A stretch of DNA of 64,000 bases, from positions 3,640,001 to 3,704,000 of the forward strand of contig NZ_CP064689.1 of NCBI RefSeq assembly GCF_023100945.1. Direction: 5' to 3'. The first letter of the stretch is position 1, and the number at the start of each line of letters is the position of its first letter. The notes beneath the pieces are model-generated. The model saw only the letters and a program-made list of their open reading frames with translations. It did no database searches and was not told where the DNA came from. This DNA is from Bradyrhizobium sp. 200. GTDB lineage: Bacteria > Pseudomonadota > Alphaproteobacteria > Rhizobiales > Xanthobacteraceae. The translations under genes were made by a program, and so were the position numbers. Of the stretch, positions 33,963 to 43,106 are shown piece after piece.

Positions 33963-34850
33963 ATGGCAAATATCGCATTCATTGGCCTCGGCAACATGGG
34001 TGGGCCGATGGCGGCTAACCTGGTCAAGGCGGGCCACAAGGTCACCGCGTTCGATCTGGTCGCAGCCTCGCGCGATCAGGCCAAGGCGGACGGCGCCGCG
34101 ATCGCCGAGAGCTCTGTCGCATCCGTCAAGGGCGCCGAAATCGTCATCACCATGCTGCCGGCGGGCAAGCATGTGCTGTCGGTCTGGAACGAAGTGGTCC
34201 CTGTCATGACCAAGGGCACGCTGATCATCGATTGCTCGACCATCGACGTCGAAAGCGCCAAGCAGGCGCATGCACTCGCCGCCAAGCACGGCGCGCTCTC
34301 GGTCGATGCCCCGGTGTCGGGCGGAACCGGCGGCGCCAAGGGCGCGACGCTCACCTTCATGTGCGGCGGCGAGGACAAGGCCTTTGCGGCGGCAAAGTCC
34401 GCGCTGGCGAACATGGGCAAGAAGATCGTGCATTGCGGCGGCGCGGGCGCGGGGCAGGCGGCCAAGATCTGCAACAACATGATCCTGGGCATTTCCATGA
34501 TCGGCGTCGGCGAGGCCTTTGCGCTCGCCGAAAAACTGGGCTTATCGCATCAGGCGCTATTCGACGTCGCCTCGACTTCCTCGGGCCAATGCTGGGCGCT
34601 GACCTCCTATTGCCCGGTGCCGGGTCCGGTGCCGGCGTCGCCGGCGAATAACGGCTACAAGCCCGGCTTTGCCTCCAATTTGATGGTGAAGGACCTGACG
34701 TTGGCGCAGGACGCGGCCAGCGCCGCTGGCGCCGTGACGCCTCTGGGCAAGCACGCGCAGGAGATCTACAAGGCCTTCGACGCCGCCGGCCATGGCGGGG
34801 TGGATTTTTCCGGCATTATCCAGCACGTTAGGAGCCTCGCCGGGAAATAA
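33963..34850 (+). CDS. mmsB: 3-hydroxyisobutyrate dehydrogenase
   Basis: A 295-residue NAD-dependent beta-hydroxyacid dehydrogenase. The N-terminal Rossmann motif is FIGLGNMGGPMA (6-17); the substrate-binding DAPVSGGTGGA (115-125) and the catalytic Lys168 in GQAAKICNN are present. It oxidises 3-hydroxyisobutyrate to methylmalonate semialdehyde, the substrate of MmsA at the start of the operon. The GGAGG ribosome site is 8 bases upstream. Together these four genes cover valine degradation from isobutyryl-CoA except the hydratase step. Confidence 0.95.
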   Translation: MANIAFIGLGNMGGPMAANLVKAGHKVTAFDLVAASRDQAKADGAAIAESSVASVKGAEIVITMLPAGKHVLSVWNEVVPVMTKGTLIIDCSTIDVESAKQAHALAAKHGALSVDAPVSGGTGGAKGATLTFMCGGEDKAFAAAKSALANMGKKIVHCGGAGAGQAAKICNNMILGISMIGVGEAFALAEKLGLSHQALFDVASTSSGQCWALTSYCPVPGPVPASPANNGYKPGFASNLMVKDLTLAQDAASAAGAVTPLGKHAQEIYKAFDAAGHGGVDFSGIIQHVRSLAGK

Positions 34851-34860
34851 CGGAGACCTG

Positions 34861-36591
34861 ATGACGAGTTTTCAGGAAGCGCGCGCGTTTCTGCTCAAGC
34901 ACCGCACGGACTATGAGGCGGCCGTAAAAGGGTTTCGCTGGCCCGATCCGGTTCCGTTCAACTGGGCGCTGGACTGGTTCGATGCGGAACTCGCAGGGAA
35001 TGCCGACAGCCGGGACCGCACCGCGCTCTGGATCGTCGATGCCGGCCACAAGGAAACAAAGCTTTCCTTTGCGGCGCTCTCGACCCGTTCCAACCAGGTC
35101 GCAAATTTCCTGTGCGCGCAGGGGCTGAAGCGCGGCGATCATCTGCTGCTGCTGCTCGGCAATGTGGTGCCCCTGTGGGAAACCATGGTGGCGGCGATGA
35201 AACTCGGCGTCGTCGTGATCCCCGCCACCACGCTGCTTACCCCCGATGAGCTGCGCGACCGGCTCGATCGCGGCAAGGCGAGGGTGGTGGTCGCCTCGCA
35301 GGATCAGGTCGCGAAATTCGCCGGGCTCGGCAGCGAAAAGCTGGTCCGAATCGTGGTCGGCGCAACATCGAAGCACGATGGCTGGCTTCCGTTCGAAGAG
35401 GCCGCCGGCGCTTCCGAAACCTTTACGCCTGACGGTCCGACCAACGCTGACGACCCGATGCTGCTCTATTTCACCTCGGGCACCACGGCAAAACCAAAGC
35501 TGGTGCGGCACAGCCAGCGCAGTTATCCCGTCGGCGCGCTGTCGACGATGTTTTGGCTCGGCCTGCAGCCGGGCGATGTGCATCTGAATATTTCTTCGCC
35601 GGGCTGGGCCAAGCATGCCTGGAGCTGCTTCTTCGCACCGTGGAATGCCGGGGCGACCGTGTTCGTGGTCAACCAGCCGCGCTTCGACGCCAAGGCGCTG
35701 CTCGCAACCGTCGGCCGCTGCGGCGTGACCACACTGTGCGCGCCGCCGACGGTGTGGCGGCTGTTCATCCAGGAGCGGCTCGCGGATTTCAAGGTAAGCC
35801 TGCGCGAGGTCTGCGGCGCCGGCGAGCCGCTCAATCCCGAAGTGATCGATCAGGTGAAGGCGGCGTGGGGCCTCACCATCCGTGACGGCTACGGCCAGAC
35901 CGAGACCACCGCGCTGGCCGGCAATTCGCCGGGCCAGAAGGTCAAGGTCGGTTCGATGGGCCGCCCGCTGCCGGGCTACCGCGTGCAGATCACCGATGGT
36001 GACGGCAGCGTCACCAAGGAAGGTGAGGTGACCCTGGTGCTCGGCGCCGACCGCCCGGCGGGCTTGATGCAGGGCTATCAGGGCGACGACGGCAGGCTGA
36101 GCGGGGCCGATGGCGATCTCTATCGCAGCGGCGACGTGGTGTTTGCCGATGACGAAGGCTATCTCACCTTCGTCGGCCGCTCCGATGACGTCTTCAAGTC
36201 CTCCGACTACCGCATCAGCCCGTTCGAGCTGGAAAGCGTGTTGCTGGAACATGAATCGGTGGCCGAAGCCGCCGTCGTGCCGAGCCCCGATCCCATTCGC
36301 CTGGCGATCCCAAAAGCCTATGTACTGCTGGTGTCAGGCGTGGAGCGCTCGCCCGAAACGGCGCTGTCGATCTTCAGGCATCTGCACACAAGGCTCGCGC
36401 CGTTCAAGCGCATCCGCAAGATCGAACTGGTGACGGAACTGCCGAAGACGATTTCCGGCAAAATCCGCCGCGTGCAGTTGCGGCGGCTTGAACATGATAA
36501 CAACCGCAACGACGCGCTGCGCGGCGCGGAGTTCCGCGAAGAAGAATTCCCGGAGCTGCAGAAAGTGCGGACCGCCGGGTTGGAGAGCTGA
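34861..36591 (+). CDS. AMP-dependent acyl-CoA synthetase
   Basis: A 576-residue adenylate-forming ligase that activates a carboxylate with ATP and CoA. The P-loop-like motif is YFTSGTTAKPKLV, the A5 motif is DGYGQTETT and the A8 motif is YRSGDVVFADDEGYL followed by GRSDDVFKSSDYRISPFELE; the adenylation lysine is in LPKTISGKIRR. It resembles medium-chain/acetyl-CoA-like ligases. ATG 34861 lies 10 bp after mmsB, after CGGAG, so it is in the same operon. The substrate is unknown. Confidence 0.9.
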   Translation: MTSFQEARAFLLKHRTDYEAAVKGFRWPDPVPFNWALDWFDAELAGNADSRDRTALWIVDAGHKETKLSFAALSTRSNQVANFLCAQGLKRGDHLLLLLGNVVPLWETMVAAMKLGVVVIPATTLLTPDELRDRLDRGKARVVVASQDQVAKFAGLGSEKLVRIVVGATSKHDGWLPFEEAAGASETFTPDGPTNADDPMLLYFTSGTTAKPKLVRHSQRSYPVGALSTMFWLGLQPGDVHLNISSPGWAKHAWSCFFAPWNAGATVFVVNQPRFDAKALLATVGRCGVTTLCAPPTVWRLFIQERLADFKVSLREVCGAGEPLNPEVIDQVKAAWGLTIRDGYGQTETTALAGNSPGQKVKVGSMGRPLPGYRVQITDGDGSVTKEGEVTLVLGADRPAGLMQGYQGDDGRLSGADGDLYRSGDVVFADDEGYLTFVGRSDDVFKSSDYRISPFELESVLLEHESVAEAAVVPSPDPIRLAIPKAYVLLVSGVERSPETALSIFRHLHTRLAPFKRIRKIELVTELPKTISGKIRRVQLRRLEHDNNRNDALRGAEFREEEFPELQKVRTAGLES

Positions 36592-36594
36592 TCA

Positions 36595-37074
36595 ATGAAT
36601 GAAGTCTGGAAGAAGCCGCCGGTCTCGTTTGAGGCCTATCAGGCCATGGTCGGCAAGGAGATCGGGTTGTCGTCCTGGCACCTGATCGACCAGAACAGGA
36701 TCAACGTCTATGCCGACGTGATCGAGGACCACCAGTTCATCCACGTCGATCCGGAAAGGGCGAAGAAGGAAACCGCGTTCGGCAACACCATCGCGCATGG
36801 CTTTCTCACGATGTCGCTGATGAGCATCATGTCCTACGAGGTGATGCCGGTCATCGAAGGCACCGCGATGGGTGTCAATTACGGCTTTGACAAGCTGCGC
36901 TTCCTCTCGCCGGTGCGCGCCGGCTCGCGCGTCCGCGGCTGCTTTACGCTCATGGAGGCCAAGCTGCGCAAGCCGAAAGAGCTGCAATCGCGCACCAACG
37001 TCACCGTCGAGATCGAGGGCGAGGAAAAGCCGGCGCTGGTCGCCGACTGGATCGGGCTGATCTATTTCGCATAA
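36595..37074 (+). CDS. MaoC family dehydratase
   Basis: A 159-residue single-hotdog (R)-enoyl-CoA hydratase-like protein. The hydratase motif is DHQFIHVDPERAK with Asp and His, followed by AFGNTIAHGFLTMSL, the catalytic segment of MaoC proteins. It follows the acyl-CoA synthetase by 3 bp, so the genes are co-translated. It could provide the missing hydration step of the upstream pathway or act on a different acyl-CoA; the sequence does not decide. Confidence 0.9.
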   Translation: MNEVWKKPPVSFEAYQAMVGKEIGLSSWHLIDQNRINVYADVIEDHQFIHVDPERAKKETAFGNTIAHGFLTMSLMSIMSYEVMPVIEGTAMGVNYGFDKLRFLSPVRAGSRVRGCFTLMEAKLRKPKELQSRTNVTVEIEGEEKPALVADWIGLIYFA

Positions 37075-37082
37075 CCTCTGCG

Positions 37083-37171
37083 CGTCATGGCCGGGCTTGT
37101 CCCGGCCATCCACGTCTTGTTATGCAACGACCAAGAAGACGTGGATGCCCGGCACAAGGCCGGGCATGACG
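37083..37171. repeat. CGTCATGGCCGGGC-type inverted repeat
   Basis: An outer pair CGTCATGGCCGGGC / GCCGGGCATGACG and an inner pair CCACGTCTT / AAGACGTGG form a long stem; small hairpin GGGCTTGTCCC lies in the left arm. It sits between the MaoC and SDR genes on the same strand and may lower downstream expression or stabilise the upstream transcript. Confidence 0.82.
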
Positions 37172-37201
37172 AGTGAAACCCACATCCAGGAATCGTAACT
37201 C

Positions 37202-38119
37202 ATGGCAATCAGGTTTGACGGACGCGTCGCTATCGTCACGGGCGCGGGCAATGGTCTTGGACGGGCGCATGCGCTGGGGCTGGCGAGCCGCGGCGCCAAG
37301 GTGGTGGTCAACGATTTCGGCGGCGCGCGCGACGGCACCGGCGGATCGCTGACGCCGGCCGAAACCGTGGTCGAGGAAATCCGCAAGGCGGGCGGCACCG
37401 CTATGGCTGACGGCGCCGACGTCTCGAAGTTCGGACAGGTCACGGCGATGGTCGAACGCGCCACCAAGGAGTGGGGCAGCGTCGATCTCCTGTGCGCCAA
37501 TGCCGGTATTCTTCGCGACAAGTCGTTTGGAAAAATGGACGTCGCCGACTTTGCCAAGGTGCTCGACGTCCATCTCGTCGGTACGTTTTACTGCTGCAAG
37601 GCGGTGTGGGATGGCATGCGCGAGCGCAACTATGGCCGCATCGTGCTGACCACCTCGTCGTCAGGCCTGTTCGGCAATTTCGGCCAGGCCAATTACGGCG
37701 CCGCCAAAGCCGGCATGGTCGGCCTGATGAACGTGCTGGCCGAGGAAGGCCGCAAGAACAATATCCGCGTCAACACCATTTCGCCGACCGCGGCGACGCG
37801 GATGACGGAAGAACTGCTGCCGCCGCAGGCGCTGGCCCTGATGCGCCCAGAGGCGATCACGCCCGCGGTAGAATTCCTGCTCAGCGAGGATGCGCCCACC
37901 CGCACCATCATGGGCGCCGGCGCCGGCTCGTTTGCGGTGATCAAGATCATCGAGACCGAAGGCATCAACCTGGCCCAGTCCGACTGGACGCCGGATGCGA
38001 TCGCCGCGCATTTTGCCGAGATCGACGATGTCTCGAAGGCAAAGGCGCTGCAGGGCGCGTTCGAGCAGACGCAGAAATACGTGGCGCAGGCGGCGGCGCG
38101 GGCGGGGATCAAGCTGTAG
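37202..38119 (+). CDS. SDR family NAD(P)-dependent oxidoreductase, hydroxyacyl-CoA dehydrogenase-like
   Basis: A 305-residue short-chain dehydrogenase. Cofactor motif TGAGNGLG (14-21), NAG motif (~100), active-site Ser in TTSSSG and YGAAK (Tyr/Lys) are present. The N-terminal half and the ~50-residue C-terminal extension resemble the dehydrogenase domain of peroxisomal multifunctional enzyme 2, so a 3-hydroxyacyl-CoA substrate is plausible. It may work after the MaoC hydratase encoded upstream. Confidence 0.9.
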   Translation: MAIRFDGRVAIVTGAGNGLGRAHALGLASRGAKVVVNDFGGARDGTGGSLTPAETVVEEIRKAGGTAMADGADVSKFGQVTAMVERATKEWGSVDLLCANAGILRDKSFGKMDVADFAKVLDVHLVGTFYCCKAVWDGMRERNYGRIVLTTSSSGLFGNFGQANYGAAKAGMVGLMNVLAEEGRKNNIRVNTISPTAATRMTEELLPPQALALMRPEAITPAVEFLLSEDAPTRTIMGAGAGSFAVIKIIETEGINLAQSDWTPDAIAAHFAEIDDVSKAKALQGAFEQTQKYVAQAAARAGIKL

Positions 38120-38134
38120 CGTGCATGCCGCTTC

Positions 38135-38226
38135 GTAGGGTGGGCAAAGGCGCACTTCGCGCCGTGCCCACCACCATCCGCACCGCCGGCGAAAGTGGTG
38201 GGCACGCTTCGCTTTGCCCACCCTAC
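38135..38226. repeat. GTAGGGTGGGCAAAG-type inverted repeat
   Basis: GTAGGGTGGGCAAAG at the left end and CTTTGCCCACCCTAC at the right end are a perfect 15-bp inverted pair, with inner GTGCCCACCAC / GTGGTGGGCAC. Same family as 5854-5977 and 39482-39569. It lies between the SDR and the flavoprotein gene. Confidence 0.88.
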
Positions 38227-38255
38227 GACGCGTCAATCCGGCTTACACTCCCGCC

Positions 38256-39485
38256 ATGTCTTCGTCCTCGAAAAACGTCGCTGTCATCGGCGCCGGCCCT
38301 GCCGGCCTAATGGCAGCCGAAGTGCTCGCGCAGGGCGGCGTCACCGTCACCGTGTACGACGCGATGCCTTCCGCCGGCCGCAAATTCCTGATGGCGGGGC
38401 GAGGCGGGCTGAACCTCACGCATAGCGAGCCATTGCCGCAATTCCTTGCGCGGTACCGCGAGGCGATGCCGCATCTGAAAACCGCCATCGAAGCGTTCCC
38501 GCCGCAGGCATTGTGCGACTGGAGCGAAGCGCTGGGGCAGGAAACTTTCGTCGGCTCCAGCGGACGAGTGTTCCCGAAAGCCTTCAAGGCGTCGCCCTTG
38601 CTGCGCGCGTGGTTGCGTCGGCTGGATGCAACGCGCGTCAAGCTATCGCTACGTCATCGCTGGATTGGCTGGGACGAACAAGACCGGCTGCGCTTTCAAA
38701 CATCGGATGGGGTGGTCGCGGTCGAAGCGGCCGCGACTGTGCTGGCCCTCGGCGGTGCAAGCTGGCCGCGGCTGGGTTCGGACGGCACATGGGCAGAGAC
38801 GCTTGCGGCCAAAGGCGTGAAGATATCGTCGCTACGCTCTGCAAATTCCGGCTTCACTGTCGCATGGTCAGATATATTTCGCGACCGATTTGAAGGTCAG
38901 CCGCTCAAGGGTGTGACACTGACATTCGGCGAACACAGCATACGCGGAGAGGCCATCGTCACCCGCGCCGGCATCGAAGGAGGCGCGATTTACGCGCTAT
39001 CGGCTGAACTGCGCGAAGCAATTCTGTGCGATGGACAGGCCGTGCTGAACATCGCTCTGCGTCCCGATGCTGTTATCAGCGAACTGACCGCGAAATTGTC
39101 GGCGGCAAAGGGCAAGCAGTCCTTTTCGAATTTTCTCCGCAAGGCTGCAAATCTCTCACCGGTCGCGATCGGCTTGCTGCAGGAGGCCGCCAAAGCATCC
39201 GGGACATTGCTAGCTTCGCTTTCTCCGGCTGATCTCGCTCATTTGATCCAAGCTGTGCCCGTGCGGCTCAGTGGTGTGTCGCCGATCGCGCGCGCGATCT
39301 CGACGGCGGGCGGGATATCGTTCGACGAACTCGACGACGCCTTCATGCTCCGCCGCTTGCCCGGCGTATTCGCGGCGGGCGAGATGCTGGATTGGGAGGC
39401 ACCGACCGGCGGCTATCTCTTGCAGGCGTCGTTCGCAACCGGGATAGCGGCGGGGCGGGGTGCGCTCAATTATCTAACTGCGTAG
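38256..39485 (+). CDS. HI0933/YhiN-like NAD(P)/FAD-dependent flavoprotein
   Basis: A 409-residue flavoprotein of the BaiN/HI0933 family. The FAD motif is VIGAGPAGLMAAEVLA (~9-24) and the family motif RKFLMAGRGGLNLTHS follows. The C-terminal FAD segment includes GVFAAGEMLDWEAPTGGYLLQ. The open frame begins upstream inside a repeat element, so ATG 38256 was chosen. The stop codon TAG at 39483-39485 is formed by the first bases of the next repeat copy. The physiological reaction is unknown. Confidence 0.87.
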   Translation: MSSSSKNVAVIGAGPAGLMAAEVLAQGGVTVTVYDAMPSAGRKFLMAGRGGLNLTHSEPLPQFLARYREAMPHLKTAIEAFPPQALCDWSEALGQETFVGSSGRVFPKAFKASPLLRAWLRRLDATRVKLSLRHRWIGWDEQDRLRFQTSDGVVAVEAAATVLALGGASWPRLGSDGTWAETLAAKGVKISSLRSANSGFTVAWSDIFRDRFEGQPLKGVTLTFGEHSIRGEAIVTRAGIEGGAIYALSAELREAILCDGQAVLNIALRPDAVISELTAKLSAAKGKQSFSNFLRKAANLSPVAIGLLQEAAKASGTLLASLSPADLAHLIQAVPVRLSGVSPIARAISTAGGISFDELDDAFMLRRLPGVFAAGEMLDWEAPTGGYLLQASFATGIAAGRGALNYLTA

Positions 39486-39569
39486 GGTGGGCAAAGCGAA
39501 GCGTGCCCACCACTGCTTGCGTCGCTCTTGATGGTGGGCACGGCGCAAGCGCGCCTTTGCCCACCCTAC
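39482..39569. repeat. GTAGGGTGGGCAAAG-type inverted repeat between convergent genes
   Basis: Same family as 38135-38226: GTAGGGTGGGCAAAGCG on the left, CTTTGCCCACCCTAC on the right, inner GTGCCCACCA/TGGTGGGCAC pair. It supplies the TAG stop of the flavoprotein gene and ends 3 bp before the stop of the convergent aldolase-like gene, so it fills the whole junction and may act as terminator for both. Confidence 0.88.
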
Positions 39570-39572
39570 GGA

Positions 39573-40655
39573 TCACCGCAACTTCCCCCGTGCCGCGACC
39601 GGCAGCGTGCCCAAAATCTCCTCGCCGCGTATCATCACCACCTCGTCCATCATGTTGACGACGACGCAAACGTGATTTGGTACGATGCGCACGACGTCGC
39701 CGACCACCGGCCGCGTGTTGCTGCGGGCCAGGTCAAGGAAGCCGTGCTCTTCCGCAAAGCGCGCGATCTTGGCTTCCGGATGCTCCAAAATCAGTCCGTG
39801 GCCCTCGAGCCCGCCGCCGGTGTCCGAGGTTAGCGTCTTGGAGCCGGCGTCGAGGATGCCGCGGTCCGGGCCGGCGCGGCTGACCACGGTGGAATAGATG
39901 TTGAGCGCGCAATCGTCCCAACCGGCGACGCCGGCGGCGACCTGCATGCGGTCGTTGTAGATGTAGGTGCCGGGTCGGTGCTCGGTCGCGCCCTTGAGCT
40001 TGCCAAGGTTTTTCAGGTTCGGCGAGCCGCCGGTCGAAACCATTTTGGCGTCGAGTCCGAACGCACGGACGCCGGCCAGCGCCTCGTCGTAGAATTTCTG
40101 CGCTTCCGCCCAACCGGTCTCGGTCGGGTAGAGCATGAAACCGCCGAATTGCAGGCCCTTCAGCCCCGCGATCTCGCGCGCCAGCGTGATCGCCTCCGCC
40201 GGTGTCTCGACGCCCGCGCGCTTGCGCCCCGTGTCGCATTCCACCACGACCGAGAGTGGCCGGCCTGAGGCTTCTGCCGCTTTCGGCAGGCCGGCGATCA
40301 CGGTCGAATTGTCGGCGGCGACCGTCATGTTGGCCTTGGCCTGCAGCGCGGCAAGGCGGGCCATCTTCTCTTCGCCGATCAGATTGTAGCTGATCAGGAT
40401 GTCGTCGATCCCGGCCTCCGCCATCACTTCGGCCTCGCCGATCTTCTGGCAGGTGATGCCCTTGGCGCCGGCTGCGACCTGCATCTGCGCCAATAGCGGG
40501 CTCTTGTGCGTCTTGATATGCGGCCGGTTGGCGACGCCGGCCGCATCGCAGGCCGCCTGGATGCGCGCGATGTTGCGCTCGACCCGGTCCATGTCGATCA
40601 CGGCGCAGGGCGTGCCGTATTCGCGGGCGATTTTGGCGGCGAGGGGGGTGGTCAT
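39573..40655 (-). CDS. D-threonine aldolase-like PLP-dependent enzyme (alanine racemase N-terminal fold)
   Basis: A 360-residue fold-type III PLP enzyme. The N-terminal segment TPCAVIDMDRVERNIAR and the PLP lysine in RPHIKTHKSP (Lys49 or 52) are typical of D-threonine aldolase and D-serine dehydratase relatives. The C-terminal half has the metal-binding HVCVVVNMMDEV pattern (His and Cys region). It probably cleaves or dehydrates a D-beta-hydroxy amino acid. It stands alone between repeats. Confidence 0.88.
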   Translation of the reverse strand: MTTPLAAKIAREYGTPCAVIDMDRVERNIARIQAACDAAGVANRPHIKTHKSPLLAQMQVAAGAKGITCQKIGEAEVMAEAGIDDILISYNLIGEEKMARLAALQAKANMTVAADNSTVIAGLPKAAEASGRPLSVVVECDTGRKRAGVETPAEAITLAREIAGLKGLQFGGFMLYPTETGWAEAQKFYDEALAGVRAFGLDAKMVSTGGSPNLKNLGKLKGATEHRPGTYIYNDRMQVAAGVAGWDDCALNIYSTVVSRAGPDRGILDAGSKTLTSDTGGGLEGHGLILEHPEAKIARFAEEHGFLDLARSNTRPVVGDVVRIVPNHVCVVVNMMDEVVMIRGEEILGTLPVAARGKLR

Positions 40656-40680
40656 GGGCTCAACTCCAATTCAGCATCCT

Positions 40681-40791
40681 CGTCATTGCGAGCGAAGCGA
40701 AGCAATCCATCGTGCGGCAGAACCGATAGATGGATTGCTTCGTCGCTTCGCTCCCTTGCACACACGCTCGCGTTTGTCGCAGGCAATGACG
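40681..40791. repeat. CGTCATTGCGAGCGAAG-type repeat, right arm interrupted
   Basis: The left arm CGTCATTGCGAGCGAAGCGA with AGCAATCCAT is intact, but in the right arm the final GCAATGACG is separated from TTCGTCGCTTCGCTC by about 25 extra bases (CTTGCACACACGCTCGCGTT and following). Family members are at 29070 and 55893. It ends just before the ABC-F stop codon. Confidence 0.78.
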
Positions 40792-40792
40792 G

Positions 40793-42607
40793 TTATGCCT
40801 GCTCTATCTCTTCCCGCAAAACCTCAAGCTCCAGCCACCGGTCTTCCGCAGCCGCAAGCTCTTCCTGCGCCTTTGCCATCGCCGATGAAGCGGCGTCGAA
40901 TTTCTTGCGATCCTTGGCGTAGAGGTCGGGATCGTCAAGCAGCTTTTGCTGTTTTGCGATCTCGGCCTGCAGCTTTGCCATCGCCTTTGGCAAGGTTTCC
41001 AGCGCGTGCTTTTCGTTGAAGGTCAGCCGTCGCTTCGAAGCCGCAGCAGGCGTGGCGGCCCGCGCCTCTTTCTTCTCTTCGAGGGGTGCGGCGGTCTTCG
41101 GCGCCTCCCGCGCCAGATCCTCGCCGCGCTGCGCCAGCATGTCGGTGTAGCCGCCGGCATATTCGATCCAGCGGCCGTCGCCCTCGGGCACGATCACCGA
41201 CGTCACCACGCGATCGAGGAAATCGCGGTCATGGCTGATCAGGATCACCGTGCCCTCATAGTCGCCGAGCATGTCCTCGAGCACGTCAAGCGTCTCGAGA
41301 TCGAGGTCGTTGGTCGGCTCGTCCAGCACCAAGAGGTTCGACGGCTTTGCCAATGCGCGCGCCAGCATCAGCCGGCCGCGCTCGCCACCGGAGAGCGCTT
41401 CCAGCGGCGTGCCGCGCTGCTCCTGCGCGAACAGAAAATCCTTCATGTAGCCGATGACATGCTTGGGCTTGTCGCCCACCATCACATGGTCGCCGCGGCC
41501 GCCGGTCATCGCTTCGGCCAGCGTCGATTTCGGATCGAGGCTTTCGCGGTGCTGGTCGAGCGTCGCCATTTCGATATTGGCGCCGAGCCGGATCGTGCCG
41601 CTGTCGGGCGGATCGTTGCCGATCAGCAAATGAACCAGCGTGGTCTTGCCGGCGCCGTTCGGTCCAACAATGCCGATGCGGTCGCCGCGCTGGACGCGCG
41701 TTGAAAAACCTTCGACGATCTTGCGCTCGCCATAGGCCTTGGCGATGTTCTTGGCCTCGATGACAAGCCGGCCGGATTTCTCGGCTTCCGCCGCGGCGAG
41801 ATTGGCATTGCCGGTCGCACCACGGTAAGTGCGCCGCTGGTCGCGCAGCGCGTGCAGATTGCCGAGTCGTTTGACATTACGCTTGCGGCGGCCGGACACG
41901 CCGTAGCGCAGCCAATGCTCTTCATTGACGATCTTGCGGTCGAGCTTGTGCTGGTCGCGCTCTTCCTCCGCCAGCACCTCGTCGCGCCAGGCTTCGAACG
42001 CGGAAAAGCCTCGGTCGATCTGCCTGATCTGGCCGCGGTCGAGCCACGCGGTCGAACGCGACAGGTTGGACAGGAAGCGGCGGTCGTGGCTGATGATGAC
42101 GAGCGCGCACTTCCGGCTCGCCAGTTCGCCTTCCAGCCATTCAATGGTCGGCAGATCAAGATGGTTGGTCGGCTCGTCCAGCAGCAGGATGTCGGGCGAG
42201 GGCGCCAGCACCCGCGCCAGCGCCGCACGGCGCGCCTCGCCGCCGGAGACATGCGCGGGGTCTTCGTCACCGGAGAGCCCGAGCTGCTCGACGAGATAGC
42301 GCGCCTGGTAATGATCGTCGCCGGGGCCAAGGCCGGCTTCGACATAGGCCAGCGTCGTCTTGTGGTCGCCGAAATCCGGCTCCTGCGGCAGATAGCGGAT
42401 CGTCGCGCCCGGCTGCACGAAGCGGCTGCCGCCGTCGGGTTCGACCAGGCCGGCGGCGATCTTGAGCAGCGTCGATTTGCCGGAGCCGTTGCGCCCGATC
42501 AGGCAGACCCGCTCGCCGGCGGACACGGATAATTCTACGCCCGACAGCAGCGGCGTGCCGCCAAAGGTCAGGCGAATGTCTTTCAACTGGATCAGCGGCG
42601 GCGCCAT
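40793..42607 (-). CDS. uup: ABC-F family ATP-binding protein, Uup-like
   Basis: A 604-residue soluble protein with two ABC ATPase domains and no membrane segments. Domain 1: Walker A GRNGSGKST, signature SGGEARRA, Walker B DEPTNHLD. Domain 2: GPNGAGKTT, LSGGERGRLML, DEPTNDLD. A C-terminal coiled coil (~535-604, EKHALETLPKAMAKLQAEIA and following) is typical of Uup, which acts on ribosomes/DNA. ATG 42607 was chosen over upstream in-frame starts because those overlap the YaiI gene; the genes are 4 bp apart. Confidence 0.92.
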   Translation of the reverse strand: MAPPLIQLKDIRLTFGGTPLLSGVELSVSAGERVCLIGRNGSGKSTLLKIAAGLVEPDGGSRFVQPGATIRYLPQEPDFGDHKTTLAYVEAGLGPGDDHYQARYLVEQLGLSGDEDPAHVSGGEARRAALARVLAPSPDILLLDEPTNHLDLPTIEWLEGELASRKCALVIISHDRRFLSNLSRSTAWLDRGQIRQIDRGFSAFEAWRDEVLAEEERDQHKLDRKIVNEEHWLRYGVSGRRKRNVKRLGNLHALRDQRRTYRGATGNANLAAAEAEKSGRLVIEAKNIAKAYGERKIVEGFSTRVQRGDRIGIVGPNGAGKTTLVHLLIGNDPPDSGTIRLGANIEMATLDQHRESLDPKSTLAEAMTGGRGDHVMVGDKPKHVIGYMKDFLFAQEQRGTPLEALSGGERGRLMLARALAKPSNLLVLDEPTNDLDLETLDVLEDMLGDYEGTVILISHDRDFLDRVVTSVIVPEGDGRWIEYAGGYTDMLAQRGEDLAREAPKTAAPLEEKKEARAATPAAASKRRLTFNEKHALETLPKAMAKLQAEIAKQQKLLDDPDLYAKDRKKFDAASSAMAKAQEELAAAEDRWLELEVLREEIEQA

Positions 42608-42611
42608 CGTT

Positions 42612-43106
42612 TTAGCCCTGGTTCGGCGCAGGCTGCTGCGCGCGCTGGCGCTGGATGCGGCGGATCGCCTGGTCGAGCGCGGAGAGGAACGCCGAGCGGT
42701 CGCGCGGAGCAAACGACCTTGGGCCGCCCGTCACTTCGCCTGACGAGCGCAGGTCGGTCATCAGGTTGCGCACCGCCAGCGTCATGCCGATCGAGGCTTC
42801 CGTGAACGGCTTGCCGTTCGGCGCGATCACTTCTGCGCCCGATTTGACGCAGCGGCTGGCGAGCGGAATATCCGAGGTGATGACGATGTCGCCCTTGCCC
42901 GCGCGCTCCGCGATCCAGTCGTCGGCGGCGTCCATTCCGGAACCGGCGGCGATGCGTTCGATCAGCGGATCCTGCGGCACGCGGATGAAATTGCCCGCGA
43001 CCACGCTGACCGGCAAGCCGTGCCGGCTCGCGACGCGATAGATCTCGTCCTTCACCGGGCAGGCGTCGGCATCGACATAGATGCGGGTGGGGTTCAATTC
43101 AGGCAT
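42612..43106 (-). CDS. YaiI/YqxD family protein (DUF188)
   Basis: A 164-residue PIN-like/DUF188 protein. The family signature [18 protein letters not shown] stands at the N-terminus (~8-25) and [14 protein letters not shown] and [12 protein letters not shown] occur later. A longer frame reaches 43253, but the extra N-terminus is Arg-rich and overlaps the divergent promoter. The last 30 residues (Gln/Arg-rich) are variable. The function is unknown; it is probably co-transcribed with the ABC-F gene. Confidence 0.9.
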   Translation of the reverse strand: MPELNPTRIYVDADACPVKDEIYRVASRHGLPVSVVAGNFIRVPQDPLIERIAAGSGMDAADDWIAERAGKGDIVITSDIPLASRCVKSGAEVIAPNGKPFTEASIGMTLAVRNLMTDLRSSGEVTGGPRSFAPRDRSAFLSALDQAIRRIQRQRAQQPAPNQG

